From assembly GCA_027694045.1 (NCBI GenBank), contig JAQEWB010000001.1:930001-994000 (forward strand): a stretch of 64,000 nt of DNA. The letters run 5' to 3'. This DNA comes from Bacillaceae bacterium OF18-1A (GTDB taxonomy: Bacteria > Bacillota > Bacilli > Bacillales > Bacillaceae_G). Below the pieces are notes generated by a model. It made no database searches. It was given only the letters and a program-made list of their open reading frames with translations, and had not been told where the DNA came from. Of the stretch, positions 16,059 through 24,982 are shown piece by piece; the first letter of the stretch is position 1, and each line of letters begins with the position of its first letter. Position numbers and translations under genes: made by a program.

Positions 16059-17066
16059 CTATTCGTTTCGAACTGGTTTTTGTGTTACACCTAAATGATC
16101 ATTTAATTTTTGAGAAATATCTTTTACATTTTTTTCGTTTGGAATGTAATAATAAATACCACCAATACGTTTATCTGTACCTTCAATTTGCATTTTTTCC
16201 ATTTGCAGATCAGATCCAGCCATATTTTTCGTAATAGCAAGCATATCATCAAACGTTAAGTTTGTTTTCATGTTGTTATCTACCGCATCAAGTAAAGAAC
16301 CCATTTTGCTTATTGATTGCACGGACATAGCTTTTTTCGCAATTGCTTCAATTACAAGTTGTTGTCTTTGACCACGCATCGCATCACTGTCAATTTTACG
16401 CGTTCTTGCAAGTGCAAGTGCTTGTTCTCCATTTAAATGTTGATAACCTTTTTCTAAATGGATCATACCTGCTTGGTCTTTACTGTCTTGTTCAGTGAAA
16501 GTAACTGGTACATCAATATCAATACCACCAATTGAATCGACAATTTGTACGAATGATTCAAAGTTAAACTTCACATAATAATCAACAGGTACATTTAAAA
16601 ATCGTTCCACTGTATCTCTTGTACTTTCAACACCACCAAATACATGTGCGTGTGTAATCTTGTCTAATTTCTTTCTAGATGGAATATAAACACGTGAATC
16701 ACGCGGAATACTTACTAACTTAACAGACTTATCATCTTTATTAATTGTTGCTAATAAAAGTGCATCTGTTCGAACCGCATCGCCATATTGGCTCTTTCTC
16801 ATATCACTTCCATCTACACCCATGATTAATATTGAAATGTTATCCTTTAAAGGTTCAACTTCTTTATCACGTTTTGATGATTTATCAATTTGTGCATACG
16901 CATCACTTACAACCGCTTTTGCTTTGTTATATATAAATGATCCATATCCTACTCCTCCAAAAATAAGTAGGAAAAATGGAATTATAATGAACCATTTTAT
17001 TGACTTTCTTTTAGAACGTTTTTTTCTGCTTCTCGTATTTTGTTCTAACTCAGAACTCATGTTCAT
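16059..17066 (-). CDS. LytR-CpsA-Psr (LCP) family cell-wall ligase
   Basis: This 335-residue protein has a basic cytoplasmic N-terminus (RSRKKRSKRKS), one membrane helix (about 25-45) and an extracellular LCP domain. Signature residues are GVDGSD, RTDALLLATIN, LVSIPRDSRVYIP, the HVFGG block and ARTRKIDSDAMRGQRQQ. The family attaches teichoic acid or secondary wall polysaccharide from a lipid carrier to peptidoglycan. The group has several paralogues; this looks like the one in the petrobactin neighbourhood of B. anthracis. It is a single gene ending at a strong terminator. Confidence 0.92.
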   Translation of the reverse strand: MNMSSELEQNTRSRKKRSKRKSIKWFIIIPFFLLIFGGVGYGSFIYNKAKAVVSDAYAQIDKSSKRDKEVEPLKDNISILIMGVDGSDMRKSQYGDAVRTDALLLATINKDDKSVKLVSIPRDSRVYIPSRKKLDKITHAHVFGGVESTRDTVERFLNVPVDYYVKFNFESFVQIVDSIGGIDIDVPVTFTEQDSKDQAGMIHLEKGYQHLNGEQALALARTRKIDSDAMRGQRQQLVIEAIAKKAMSVQSISKMGSLLDAVDNNMKTNLTFDDMLAITKNMAGSDLQMEKMQIEGTDKRIGGIYYYIPNEKNVKDISQKLNDHLGVTQKPVRNE

Positions 17067-17284
17067 TCGCCTCTCTTTCTCTCTCCCTAGTATAATGTAT
17101 GTCTAGTAATCTTCATATTGAATTTCCTTTCAATCACCTTACATTTTTGTAAGGTTACATTATGAATCCAATATGTATTCCATTTCACATTATACTCTCG
17201 TGTTTATTTTTAGCAAGTCACTATTTATCAGCTCCAAAAATTTATTTTTTCTAAATATTAGGATTTAAAGTTTTGTTAATCATT

Positions 17285-17514
17285 TCAAACAGTGTAGCTT
17301 TCACCCAATACCTTCATTTTCGGCAAGGGTTGTGATGCCTGTTCCTTTACACCATCATGTTCTACTGTTAACATGAATATTTCTGAATTCACCTTATAAG
17401 TAAAATCTTTATGTATTTCTTTATTGTAAATTCTTGTACAGCATCATTATCCTTTACACCACACCCGACTAAAGTCAAAAATGATATCGTTGTAAGAAGA
17501 CATATCGGTATCAT
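17285..17514 (-). pseudogene. Frameshifted small lipoprotein gene
   Basis: An ATG at 17514, preceded by GGAGGAG, opens a lipoprotein signal (MIPICLLTTISFLTLVGC) with Cys18 as the lipid site. The frame meets a TGA 24 codons later. A shift of one base near 17425 restores an open frame that runs with protein-like sequence (NKEIHKDFTYKVNSEIF, later LPKMKVLGESYTV) to a TGA at 17285. Total length is 230 bases, not a multiple of three. It would encode a lipoprotein of about 76 residues of no family I recognise. A sequencing error cannot be excluded. Confidence 0.65.
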
Positions 17515-17571
17515 TTTTTTATCTTCTCCTCCACCAATGAATATACAGATGCTTTCTTACAGGACTATGGA

Positions 17572-17606
17572 AAAAATAGAGCTTGTATAACGCTAGCTCT
17601 ATTTTT
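17572..17606 (-). terminator. Terminator of the DUF6366 gene
   Basis: AAAAATAGAGCT and AGCTCTATTTTT arms form a hairpin with T tails on both strands, downstream of the DUF6366 gene. The intervening 17607-17729 shows nothing else. Confidence 0.7.
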
Positions 17607-17729
17607 AATGTTAAAAATAAGTATATACGAACAGCTATAATCTCCTTAAAATATATGCAGTACAATAACCGTAATTTTTCATCATCACTAATTATGAATG
17701 TACATCATTTAAAGTTTTAACATGCATTC

Positions 17730-17939
17730 TTAACTAAAAAAATAAGTATATATAATATACCCTAAAGCTAGCACTAAAATTACTAGCGCTGTGCCTTTCC
17801 AATTCATACCGCCCGTCATATCAACTGGACTTCCCGTTTCAGCTCTGTTGAGTCCATCATGTAAAGAACCGGTAGGATTGTTTTTCAATTCACTTTGCCT
17901 TATACGTTCTCTTTTTTCTTCCGGTGACTCTTTCTTCAT
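17730..17939 (-). CDS. DUF6366 family small membrane protein
   Basis: This 69-residue protein has a charged N-terminal half (EEKRERIRQSELKNNPTGSL), a short conserved motif GSLHDGLNRAETGSPVDMTG and a single C-terminal membrane helix (GTALVILVLALGYIIYTYFF). This is the DUF6366 layout, and the role is unknown. GGAGGTGATC is placed ideally before the ATG. It is a single gene between two terminators. Confidence 0.8.
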   Translation of the reverse strand: MKKESPEEKRERIRQSELKNNPTGSLHDGLNRAETGSPVDMTGGMNWKGTALVILVLALGYIIYTYFFS

Positions 17940-18020
17940 ATGATCACCTCCAAATTAATACACTCTTTACTAAATTATACATTAATATTTTTCTTTTATA
18001 CGCAAACATACTTACAACAT

Positions 18021-18049
18021 AAAAAAAGCTAGCGGCGCTAGCTTTTTTT
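18021..18049 (-). terminator. Terminator of the hom-thrC-thrB operon
   Basis: A GC-rich hairpin (AAAGCTAGC, GGC loop, GCTAGCTTT) with a long T tail touches the thrB stop codon. Confidence 0.95.
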
Positions 18050-18941
18050 ACAATCCAATATGTTCTTCTTTGTTTACAGTAATCCCTTTATGGTCAATTT
18101 CAAGCTCACATACTTTCATAGCTGTAAATACCTTCGCCAATTGCTCAGCAATTTCTTGTCGCTTCTCATATGGAGTTAATATAAAAATGGATGGTCCTGC
18201 GCCACTAAGTGCGGTACCATATGCCCCAAACTCTTTTGCACATTTACGAATAGATGGTAATAACGGTACAAGTTCTAAACGATACGGCTCGTGAAAATGA
18301 TCTCTCTCCATCATTTCACCTACAACTTCCCACTCCTTTTGACAAAACGCAGCTACTAATACATTGCTAATTGCACTAGCCTTAACGGCTTCATGAAAAG
18401 GAAACATTTCTGGTAATACAGACCGACTTTCATCTGTATTTAATTCTTCAGTTGGAATAAGAGAAATTACGCCCAATTCCTTACTTTCAATCCTTACAAC
18501 CGAAACATTCTTTCCATCCAGTGCCCCGATTACAGTTCCCCCTAGAATAGAGGCAGCAACATTATCTGGATGCCCTTCAAAATTTGTAGCAATTTGAACT
18601 TTTTGGTCAGTTGTTAAGTTCAAATTACCAAGTTGATTCGCTAGCTCTATTCCTGCTACAATTGCTGACGCACTACTTCCTAGCCCTCTTGTTAACGGAA
18701 TATTACTAGTAACTTCTATTATATGGGGTGATAAAGAAGGGCATACTTTACATGCCGTACTAACGATTAAATTTTTATCATCTGTTGGAATTGACTCTTC
18801 AAAAGAATGAATCACTTGCCATTTATTTGCCTTTGCTTTTACTACCACATCTAAATACAATGACAAGGCTATCCCAACTGAATCAAACCCTGGCCCAACA
18901 TTTGCTGTGCTAGCAGGAACACGAACACTTAATGGTATCAC
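18048..18941 (-). CDS. thrB: Homoserine kinase
   Basis: This 297-residue GHMP-family kinase phosphorylates L-homoserine with ATP to O-phosphohomoserine. Signature segments are [16 protein letters not shown] (residues 8-23), the ATP loop [16 protein letters not shown] near 85 and the C-terminal [12 protein letters not shown]. The ATG overlaps the thrC stop (18938-18941), showing translational coupling. It is the last gene of hom-thrC-thrB. Confidence 0.97.
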   Translation of the reverse strand: MIPLSVRVPASTANVGPGFDSVGIALSLYLDVVVKAKANKWQVIHSFEESIPTDDKNLIVSTACKVCPSLSPHIIEVTSNIPLTRGLGSSASAIVAGIELANQLGNLNLTTDQKVQIATNFEGHPDNVAASILGGTVIGALDGKNVSVVRIESKELGVISLIPTEELNTDESRSVLPEMFPFHEAVKASAISNVLVAAFCQKEWEVVGEMMERDHFHEPYRLELVPLLPSIRKCAKEFGAYGTALSGAGPSIFILTPYEKRQEIAEQLAKVFTAMKVCELEIDHKGITVNKEEHIGL

Positions 18942-19996
18942 GACATAATCACCCCTTTTATATGATCTTTAATTTGTTCTATATCATTTGAAACACTTGC
19001 AATATCTAATGTATTAGAAGAGATTGCGATATCAGGATCTTTCAACCCATTTCCAGTTAAAACCGCAACAACTGTCTCTCCTTTTTTGATTTTTCCAGAT
19101 TGAACATGTTTAATAACGCCGGCTAATGAAGCATTTGATCCTGGCTCAGCGAAAACCCCTTCTGTTTTTGCTAATAATCTATACGCATGTAATATTTCTT
19201 CATCTGATACCATATCTATTTCACCGTGAGATTGTTCGGCAGCCTCTACTGCATATGACCAACTCGCTGGGTTACCGATGCGAATCGCTGTTGCAATTGT
19301 TTCAGGTTCTTCAATGACATGTCCTTTTACAATAGCAGCTGCTCCTTCCGCTTCAAACCCGTGAATTCTTGGCTTCTTATAGCCTTTTTCTTTCTCATAT
19401 TCACAGAAACCTTTCCAGTACGCTGTAATATTTCCAGCATTTCCAACAGGAATCGCTAAAACATCTGGTGCACTTTGCAACTGGTCACAAATTTCAAATG
19501 CTGCTGTTTTCTGCCCTTCAATTCGATAAGGATTCACTGAGTTTACTAGTGTAATCGGCTCTTCAGCAGCAATATTTCTTACAGCCTTAAGTGCATCATC
19601 AAAATTTCCTTCTATTGAAATGATTTCAGCTCCATAGGCGACTGCTTGCGCTAATTTTCCATGTGCAATCTTTCCTTCAGGGATTACGATTATACATTTC
19701 ATTCCAAGGCGTGCCGCGTATGCTGCGGCCGATGCCGAAGTATTACCTGTGGATGCACAAATAATTGCCTCCGAACCTTCTTCTTTCGCCTTCGCAACAG
19801 CCATTACCATACCACGATCTTTAAAAGAACCTGTCGGATTCGCTCCTTCATACTTACCGTATAACTGAATTCCTAATTGTTTTGATATATTTAATAACGG
19901 AATAAGAGGTGTGTTTCCTTCCATTAAGCTAACATCTGGTGTATTTTCATTCACCGGTAAATAAGAAGCATACTGTTTTAATAAGCCTTTATACAT
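18938..19996 (-). CDS. thrC: Threonine synthase
   Basis: This 352-residue PLP enzyme converts O-phosphohomoserine to threonine. The PLP lysine is in [11 protein letters not shown] (near residue 57). The phosphate-binding loop [12 protein letters not shown] and [15 protein letters not shown] are typical of the beta-family fold. The frame extends to 20014, but AGGAGGAAA fits the ATG at 19996 (MYKGLLKQY), giving the usual length. The start overlaps the hom end by 8 bases. It is cytosolic, in operon hom-thrC-thrB. Confidence 0.97.
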   Translation of the reverse strand: MYKGLLKQYASYLPVNENTPDVSLMEGNTPLIPLLNISKQLGIQLYGKYEGANPTGSFKDRGMVMAVAKAKEEGSEAIICASTGNTSASAAAYAARLGMKCIIVIPEGKIAHGKLAQAVAYGAEIISIEGNFDDALKAVRNIAAEEPITLVNSVNPYRIEGQKTAAFEICDQLQSAPDVLAIPVGNAGNITAYWKGFCEYEKEKGYKKPRIHGFEAEGAAAIVKGHVIEEPETIATAIRIGNPASWSYAVEAAEQSHGEIDMVSDEEILHAYRLLAKTEGVFAEPGSNASLAGVIKHVQSGKIKKGETVVAVLTGNGLKDPDIAISSNTLDIASVSNDIEQIKDHIKGVIMS

Positions 19997-21284
19997 ATTG
20001 TTTTTCCTCCTCAATAATGTAATAACTGTTTATTTCACTTGCGACATCTTCTATCGCTCCTAGTACTCGTTCGAATTGATACTTTGAAGTTTGATGTGTC
20101 ACAACAACGACTTCTGCAAGTTCTCGATTTAAGGGTAATTGAATAATTTCCTTTAAGCTTACAGAGTATTTAACGAAACATTCTGTTATTTCTCTGAGCA
20201 TCCCAGGTTCATCTCGTAATGAAATACGTAAGAAATATTTCGAAACGACTTCTTCATCTCCTTGTAATTCATAAGGCTCTGGTTCTTTTAACATACTTTT
20301 ATTTTTCGGAACTTGATTCATATTTTTAACGATTGAAATAATATCACTTACAACAGCAGAACCAGTCGGTAATTTCCCAGCTCCAGGTCCGTAAAACATT
20401 ACTTCCCCTACTGCTTGACCGTGAACATACACTGCATTAAATTCATTATTTACATTCGATAATGGATGATGACTTGGTAAAAGAGTCGGTTCTACACTTA
20501 AATGAATGGCTGACCCTTGTTTCTCTGCTTTACCAATTAATTTCATAGTAAATCCTAACTTTTCAGCCATTTGTAAATCTTCTTTTTCGACCTTTCGAAT
20601 CCCTCTTACTTGCACATCATCTAAAGAAACATTCATCGAAAAACCTAAGTTTGCAAGAATGGCTACCTTTCTCGCCGCATCTAACCCATCTACATCCGCT
20701 GTTGGATCCGATTCTGCGAAACCTAATTTTTGTGCTTCTTGTAATGCCTCTTCATACGACCATCCCTTTTGACTCATCTTTGTTAACATATAATTTGTTG
20801 TGCCATTTACGATTCCCATTATTTTTTCAATTTGATCTGAAGCTAATCCGTCTGTTAATCCCCTTAACACCGGAATACCGCCCGCTACACTTGCTTCATA
20901 ACATAGATCACAATCATTTTCGTTCGCCAGGTGGAGAAGTTCCGCACCGTATACAGCCATTAAATCTTTATTTGCTGTTACGACATGTTTCTTATTTCGT
21001 AAAGCCTTAACAATGTGCTGCTTCGCTTCTTCAATTCCGCCCATTACCTCTACTACAATATCAATATTTGAATCATTTAGAACTTCATCGACATGACTTG
21101 TTACTACAATTCCATCAATACAAACATCACGTTCTTTTTCTAAGTCACGTACAACGACTGTCTTTACCTTCACTTCATACCCTGTATCAAGTGCAATTTT
21201 TTTATAATGTTCTTTCAAAATATGGACAACACCACTTCCGACCGTACCTAAGCCTAACACCCCAACATTAATAACGTTATTCAT
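19989..21284 (-). CDS. hom: Homoserine dehydrogenase
   Basis: This 431-residue enzyme reduces aspartate semialdehyde to homoserine with NAD(P)H, the branch point to threonine, isoleucine and methionine. Segments seen are the Rossmann loop GLGTVGSGV (residues 10-18), TANKDLMA near 105, the catalytic block with GGIPVLRGL and [11 protein letters not shown] near 150-170, and [18 protein letters not shown]-terminal ACT domain ([14 protein letters not shown] onwards, about 355-425) suggests amino-acid feedback. AGGAGGAG precedes the ATG by 8 bases. Upstream are a 27-codon ORF and two T-box leaders. Confidence 0.97.
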   Translation of the reverse strand: MNNVINVGVLGLGTVGSGVVHILKEHYKKIALDTGYEVKVKTVVVRDLEKERDVCIDGIVVTSHVDEVLNDSNIDIVVEVMGGIEEAKQHIVKALRNKKHVVTANKDLMAVYGAELLHLANENDCDLCYEASVAGGIPVLRGLTDGLASDQIEKIMGIVNGTTNYMLTKMSQKGWSYEEALQEAQKLGFAESDPTADVDGLDAARKVAILANLGFSMNVSLDDVQVRGIRKVEKEDLQMAEKLGFTMKLIGKAEKQGSAIHLSVEPTLLPSHHPLSNVNNEFNAVYVHGQAVGEVMFYGPGAGKLPTGSAVVSDIISIVKNMNQVPKNKSMLKEPEPYELQGDEEVVSKYFLRISLRDEPGMLREITECFVKYSVSLKEIIQLPLNRELAEVVVVTHQTSKYQFERVLGAIEDVASEINSYYIIEEEKQYV

Positions 21285-21306
21285 CTTCTAATCTCCTCCT
21301 ACAATT

Positions 21307-21390
21307 TTATTTTTTATCTTTATCAATCACCTTGCTCTGCTTTTTAATCATGCAGGTGGTGGTTATTTCCGTACGTACAAATCGTTTCAT
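21307..21390 (-). CDS. Candidate 27-residue leader peptide rich in Thr codons upstream of hom
   Basis: The ATG at 21390 is preceded by AAAGGAGGTG, a near-perfect ribosome binding site. The ORF ends 22 bases before hom. The peptide begins MKRFVRTEITTTCMIKK and ends KDKK. Codons 7 and 9-15 read Thr, Ile-Thr-Thr-Thr-Cys-Met-Ile, mostly products of the pathway that starts at homoserine dehydrogenase. The three consecutive Thr codons are all ACC, the same triplet as the likely T-box specifier. It lies after the T-box terminator, so it is translated only in full-length transcripts. A role as regulatory leader peptide is my inference; the ORF and its binding site are seen directly. Confidence 0.6.
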   Translation of the reverse strand: MKRFVRTEITTTCMIKKQSKVIDKDKK

Positions 21391-21416
21391 GTTACAGCAC
21401 CTCCTTTCAAAGTAAT

Positions 21417-21686
21417 AAAAAAACACACTCATCCCTAGGAAAGGGACGAATGTGTTTTCGTGGTTCCACCCTTGTTCCAACCTAGACATATTTCTCCCTA
21501 GATTGCTCAAGCTCAGATAACGGCTGATTCCGTCAATAATTACTAGATTTCTCGTTCACTATTGAAGTTCAAAGGTGGTAAAACCATTTCTCGTGTTAGG
21601 AAGCTCACACCCTTGGCTCCCCTCTCTGTAAACCGTAAAAATGATTTCATGTCCTTATCGTTACTTTTTCGTTCATGTTTATTTGT
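21417..21686 (-). promoter_or_regulatory. T-box riboswitch, unit 2 (proximal to hom), threonine type
   Basis: On the minus strand the leader holds the conserved T-box GGGTGGAACCACG (21459-21471). This is followed by a terminator hairpin (ACACATTCGTCCC with GGGATGAGTGTGT arms) and a T run ending at about 21417. Upstream is a long stem I region containing TTTTACCACCTTTGAAC, where ACC (Thr) is the likely specifier codon. Uncharged threonyl-tRNA would stabilise the antiterminator and let hom-thrC-thrB be transcribed. It is the second of two tandem copies. Confidence 0.92.
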
Positions 21687-21692
21687 TAACTC

Positions 21693-21720
21693 ATTATACT
21701 CGCATAAAAAACAAAATCAA
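21693..21720 (-). promoter_or_regulatory. Promoter of the proximal T-box unit
   Basis: Minus-strand TTGATT (21715-21720) and TATAAT (21693-21698) are 16 bases apart, directly before the proximal T-box leader. Confidence 0.65.
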
Positions 21721-21763
21721 TACTATTTTTTAATTATTTTTAATTTTCAATCTCCACATCCAT

Positions 21764-22033
21764 AAAAAAACACACTCATCCCTAGGAAAGGGACGAATGT
21801 GTTTTCGTGGTTCCACCCTTGTTCCAATCCAGACGCATTTCCTCCTAGATTGCTCAAGTTCAGATAACGGCTGATTCCGTCAATAATTACTAGATTGCTC
21901 GTTCACTATTGAAGTTCAAAGGTGGTAAAATCATTTCTCGTGTTAGGAAGCTCACACCCTTGACTTCCTTCTCTGTAAACCGTAAAAATGATTTCATGTC
22001 CTTATCGTTACTTTTTCGTTCATGTCTATTTGT
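21764..22033 (-). promoter_or_regulatory. T-box riboswitch, unit 1 (distal), threonine type
   Basis: This is a near copy of the proximal unit about 347 bases away. The T-box GGGTGGAACCACG is at 21806-21818, the terminator at 21764-21804 with the same arms, and the same TTTTACCACCTTTGAAC specifier region is present. Differences are scattered point changes. It gives the hom operon a second tRNA-sensing switch in series. Confidence 0.92.
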
Positions 22034-22039
22034 TAACTT

Positions 22040-22068
22040 ATTATAGTTATCAACTTTTTAAAAAGCAA
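22040..22068 (-). promoter_or_regulatory. Promoter of the distal T-box unit
   Basis: Minus-strand TTGCTT (22063-22068) and TATAAT (22040-22045) are 17 bases apart, directly before the distal T-box leader. The stretch 22069-22250 between it and the next gene shows only AT-rich sequence with a small dyad at 22132-22155. Confidence 0.65.
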
Positions 22069-22250
22069 GCCTATTTTTACTAACTATTTTCCAAAACTTC
22101 TTTTATTATATTTTACAATAGCATTATTCATCTACAAATGGATCTACCTATTTGTAATTTTCTCTACTTATAAATTAACATTTTATATATGAATATCCCA
22201 TTAAAAAAACATAGATACTCGTCTACCAAAAATATATTAATATATTTTTA

Positions 22251-22889
22251 TTAATACAATCTTTTCGTATAACTTTCTTCTAAAGAACGTGCAACATCTT
22301 CTTCTGAAGCATTCACTTTCGCATGCTCCAGCAACATTTTTGCTGCTGAAGGTAACTCTTTTTTATGTAACCAAGATTCCGGATCCCACATTTTAGAACG
22401 AATAAAAGCTTTTGCACAATGAATATAACACTCTTCTATTTCAACAACAATTCCAAGTAGCGGATTGCGTCCATTTACCTGCATTTCTTGCAAAATTTCT
22501 TCGTCGTTTGTTATATGCGCTCGGCCATTTATTCTGAGTGTCTCCCCAAGACCTGGAATAAAAAAGATTAGTCCTACACGTGGATTTGAAATAATATTCA
22601 AAATGGAGTCTATACGACGATTGCCCGGTCTTTCTGGAATGATAATTTTATTATGATTTAATACGTATACAAATCCAGGTGCATCTCCTCTCGGTGAAGC
22701 GTCACACTCTCCTAATTTATTTGCCGTAGATAATACTAGAAAAGGAGATTTAGACAAAAAGTCTATGCAATGGTGGTCTAATGATGAAATAACTTTTTTT
22801 AAAGCTCGTTCACTTGGTTGCCCCAATATTCCCCGTAATTCTTCCTCTGTTGAAATAATCGATTTTATTTTCTTACTCTCTATTCCCAC
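22251..22889 (-). CDS. Pyridoxamine 5'-phosphate oxidase-fold flavoprotein (MSMEG_1061-like)
   Basis: This 212-residue protein has the split-barrel FMN-binding fold. Segments seen are CIDFLSKSPFLVLSTAN, the SPRGDAPGFV block that should hold FMN phosphate, and the PGNRRIDSILNIISNPRVGLIFF strand pair. Members are FMN-dependent oxidoreductases of unknown substrate. The frame extends to a TTG at 22928, but AAGGGGG lies 8 bases before the GTG at 22889, which I take as the start. It is divergent from the NUDIX gene, with the promoters in a short shared region. Confidence 0.82.
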   Translation of the reverse strand: MGIESKKIKSIISTEEELRGILGQPSERALKKVISSLDHHCIDFLSKSPFLVLSTANKLGECDASPRGDAPGFVYVLNHNKIIIPERPGNRRIDSILNIISNPRVGLIFFIPGLGETLRINGRAHITNDEEILQEMQVNGRNPLLGIVVEIEECYIHCAKAFIRSKMWDPESWLHKKELPSAAKMLLEHAKVNASEEDVARSLEESYTKRLY

Positions 22890-22970
22890 TAATAACGCCC
22901 CCTTTTTCTTTATTTTCTCAAAATTCAATACGATTATTGTATAATAAAATTTGCAGAAAGGGGAATTAAA

Positions 22971-23579
22971 ATGACAGAGTGGTTAACGATATTTGATTCT
23001 GAAAGAAATACACTTGGGAAGAAATTACGTGATGAAGTGCACCGTAACGGTGATTGGCACGAAACATTTCATTGTTGGTTTGTAGAAAAAGATGATGAAG
23101 ATATGTTCTTATATTTCCAATTACGCTCTAAAAATAAAAAAGAAGCCCCATGTATATGGGATATTACTTCAGCTGGACATATTATGCATGATGAAGATGT
23201 ACAAATTGGTGGCCTTCGTGAAATTGAGGAAGAATTAGGGCTTTCCTTTCAAACGACTGATCTAGCATACAAAGGAATCTTTACAATAGATTATGAAATT
23301 TCAAATCTTACGGATCGTGAGTTTTGCCATATGTATTTTCACAATGTCATCCATACACTTCCATTCGCACCAGGTGAAGAAGTAGACGATGTGATGAAAA
23401 TACATGCCACTTCTTTACTACAACTATTAAAAAGAGAAATTTCATCTTTAACGATTATTTCTGTTTTAAACAATAAACCGATTACGATAACATTTGAAGA
23501 TATTTATCCATATGATCTTGCGTACTATGAGTTTGTTGTAGAACAAGGAAAAGACTTACTAGAAAATAATAGTTTATAA
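22971..23579 (+). CDS. NUDIX hydrolase (IPP-isomerase-like, YfcD type)
   Basis: This 202-residue protein carries a full NUDIX box, GHIMHDEDVQIGGLREIEEE plus LGL, near residues 69-91, with the RE-x-x-EE metal-binding core. The flanking WDITSAGH and FCHMYFHNV segments resemble the isopentenyl-diphosphate isomerase-like NUDIX subgroup that hydrolyses nucleoside diphosphate derivatives. The exact substrate is unknown. GAAAGGGG stands before the start. It is a single gene followed by a terminator. Confidence 0.88.
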   Translation: MTEWLTIFDSERNTLGKKLRDEVHRNGDWHETFHCWFVEKDDEDMFLYFQLRSKNKKEAPCIWDITSAGHIMHDEDVQIGGLREIEEELGLSFQTTDLAYKGIFTIDYEISNLTDREFCHMYFHNVIHTLPFAPGEEVDDVMKIHATSLLQLLKREISSLTIISVLNNKPITITFEDIYPYDLAYYEFVVEQGKDLLENNSL

Positions 23580-23582
23580 ATA

Positions 23583-23627
23583 AAATAGGACTCCTAGCAT
23601 TATATTGCGTGGAGTCCTATTTTTTCA
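23583..23627. terminator. Bidirectional terminator
   Basis: AAAATAGGACTCC and GGAGTCCTATTTT arms with T tails lie between the convergent NUDIX and SdpI-like genes. Confidence 0.85.
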
Positions 23628-23969
23628 TTATTGTTCAAGTATTTTTAATCTACTCTCTACTTGTATAAATAAACGAATGATTAATAACAGCATAACTATC
23701 ATAATCGCTATCATTGTATGTGGATATCTAAACAGTATACTAATAACACTTCCAATGAACATCATCATGAACCCGTTTTGCTTCATCACTTCTGCACTAT
23801 ACTTATTACCTGCATCCCATAATTCTTTATTTTTCATAGATCGTTTCGTACGATAACCATATGCCGCATTAATATCGGTCGGTGGATTTTTTTGAAGGAT
23901 AATTGCCGCAAATATAAATATAATACCTATTAAAATACTCATTCCTATGTTTATTAGTGCATACATCAA
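23628..23969 (-). CDS. SdpI/YhfL-type membrane protein
   Basis: This 113-residue protein has three hydrophobic segments (about 6-26, 63-80, 83-103). Between the first and second is the SdpI-family motif YGYRTKRSMKNKELWDAGNK. SdpI proteins give immunity to the SdpC cannibalism toxin in B. subtilis, but most family members, as here, lack sdpABC neighbours and have no known role. No toxin gene is seen nearby. Confidence 0.82.
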   Translation of the reverse strand: MMYALINIGMSILIGIIFIFAAIILQKNPPTDINAAYGYRTKRSMKNKELWDAGNKYSAEVMKQNGFMMMFIGSVISILFRYPHTMIAIMIVMLLLIIRLFIQVESRLKILEQ

Positions 23970-24037
23970 TTATATCCCCTCCTAACCTATACCTTCATTA
24001 TACGACACAATCCTGTTTTTCCCAATTTATAACACAA

Positions 24038-24865
24038 TCATTTTCTTTCTTTTGATGTCTGGAACATACTTGGAAGCGTTACAAAACGCGCCCCTTTCGT
24101 TTTTAACTGCGGAATGATTTTGTCTAATGCATCTACAGATCCTTGCAAATGCCCACCTGGTGTTGAATGCTGAAGGATGACACTTCCAGGAAACGAATTC
24201 CCTAACACATTATTTGTAATTGTTTCAGCGCTTATACCTTTCCAATCAACTGTATCAACACTCCACTGTACAATCATAAAATTTTGCTCTGTTGCCCACT
24301 TCAATTGATTTTCAAGTATTTCACCATACGGAGGACGAATAAACTTCGGTGCATAACCAGCTAAACGATTTAATATTTCTTCTGTTTTTATAATTTGATT
24401 ACGGTACTCAGCATCATTTACTTTCGCTAAATTAGGATGGCTATACGTATGATTTCCAATTACATGCCCTTCATTCGAAATACGTTTTACTACATTCGGA
24501 AACTTTTCTGCATTTTCACCAAGCAAGAAAAAAGTCGCTTTTACATTATGTTGTTTTAACTTATCTAATATTTTTGGCGTGAATTCTAAATCTGGTCCAT
24601 CATCAAATGTAAGAGCAACTTCCGCTTTATTGTACGGTCCTGAAAATGCATACGCATATTTTTCGACCCAAGAAAATGGTGTCCATGATCCACGCTCATC
24701 TGCTTTCATCTGTACTTCATAATTTTGAGGGATATATGCGTATGGCAATGAGCTTATATAGTCTCCATAATAAAATGAGTTATATGGCATATAGGCGTAC
24801 GAAACATCTCGTTCTAGTCCCCATTGATATGGAGCAAACATTTGTGGCGAATAAAAATAATACAT
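24038..24865 (-). CDS. Polysaccharide deacetylase without export signal
   Basis: This 275-residue NodB-domain protein has the motifs TFDDGP (Asp88, Asp89), HTYSH (139-143) and RPPYG (177-181), then DTVDW and a VILQHST segment with the last catalytic His. It matches the type and relative position of B. cereus peptidoglycan deacetylase Bc1960. The first 55 residues have no signal peptide or membrane helix and instead are rich in tyrosine and proline (MYYFYSPQMFAPYQWG). How it reaches the wall or spore is not evident. It is a single gene with AGGGAGG before the start. Confidence 0.9.
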   Translation of the reverse strand: MYYFYSPQMFAPYQWGLERDVSYAYMPYNSFYYGDYISSLPYAYIPQNYEVQMKADERGSWTPFSWVEKYAYAFSGPYNKAEVALTFDDGPDLEFTPKILDKLKQHNVKATFFLLGENAEKFPNVVKRISNEGHVIGNHTYSHPNLAKVNDAEYRNQIIKTEEILNRLAGYAPKFIRPPYGEILENQLKWATEQNFMIVQWSVDTVDWKGISAETITNNVLGNSFPGSVILQHSTPGGHLQGSVDALDKIIPQLKTKGARFVTLPSMFQTSKERK

Positions 24866-24941
24866 GATAAAAACCTCCCTAAAGTTTCATATGTGATTCC
24901 TCTGCACTTTGTTAGAGAAATTCCTATTCATGAACAAAAAT

Positions 24942-24968
24942 AAGACTGTCCGTAATTTGGACAGTCTT
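24942..24968 (-). terminator. Terminator of the adenylyltransferase gene
   Basis: A perfect 10-bp stem (AAGACTGTCC with GGACAGTCTT) is followed by A/T-rich sequence, 15 bases past the gene. Confidence 0.8.
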
Positions 24969-24982
24969 ACTGCTTACTATTA

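Noticed and set aside
21307..21510. A 67-codon ORF reaching back into the T-box terminator
   Set aside because: Only the last 27 codons, from the ATG with the AAAGGAGG site, are credible; the front part reads through the T-box and terminator sequence.
21414..22033. The duplicated 270-base segments as a mobile element or CRISPR-like repeat
   Set aside because: Each copy is a full T-box leader with promoter and terminator; there are no short spacers or terminal inverted repeats.
23628..23969. SdpI-like gene as part of a toxin-immunity locus
   Set aside because: No sdpABC-like or other toxin gene is adjacent; the neighbours are a NUDIX hydrolase and a deacetylase.
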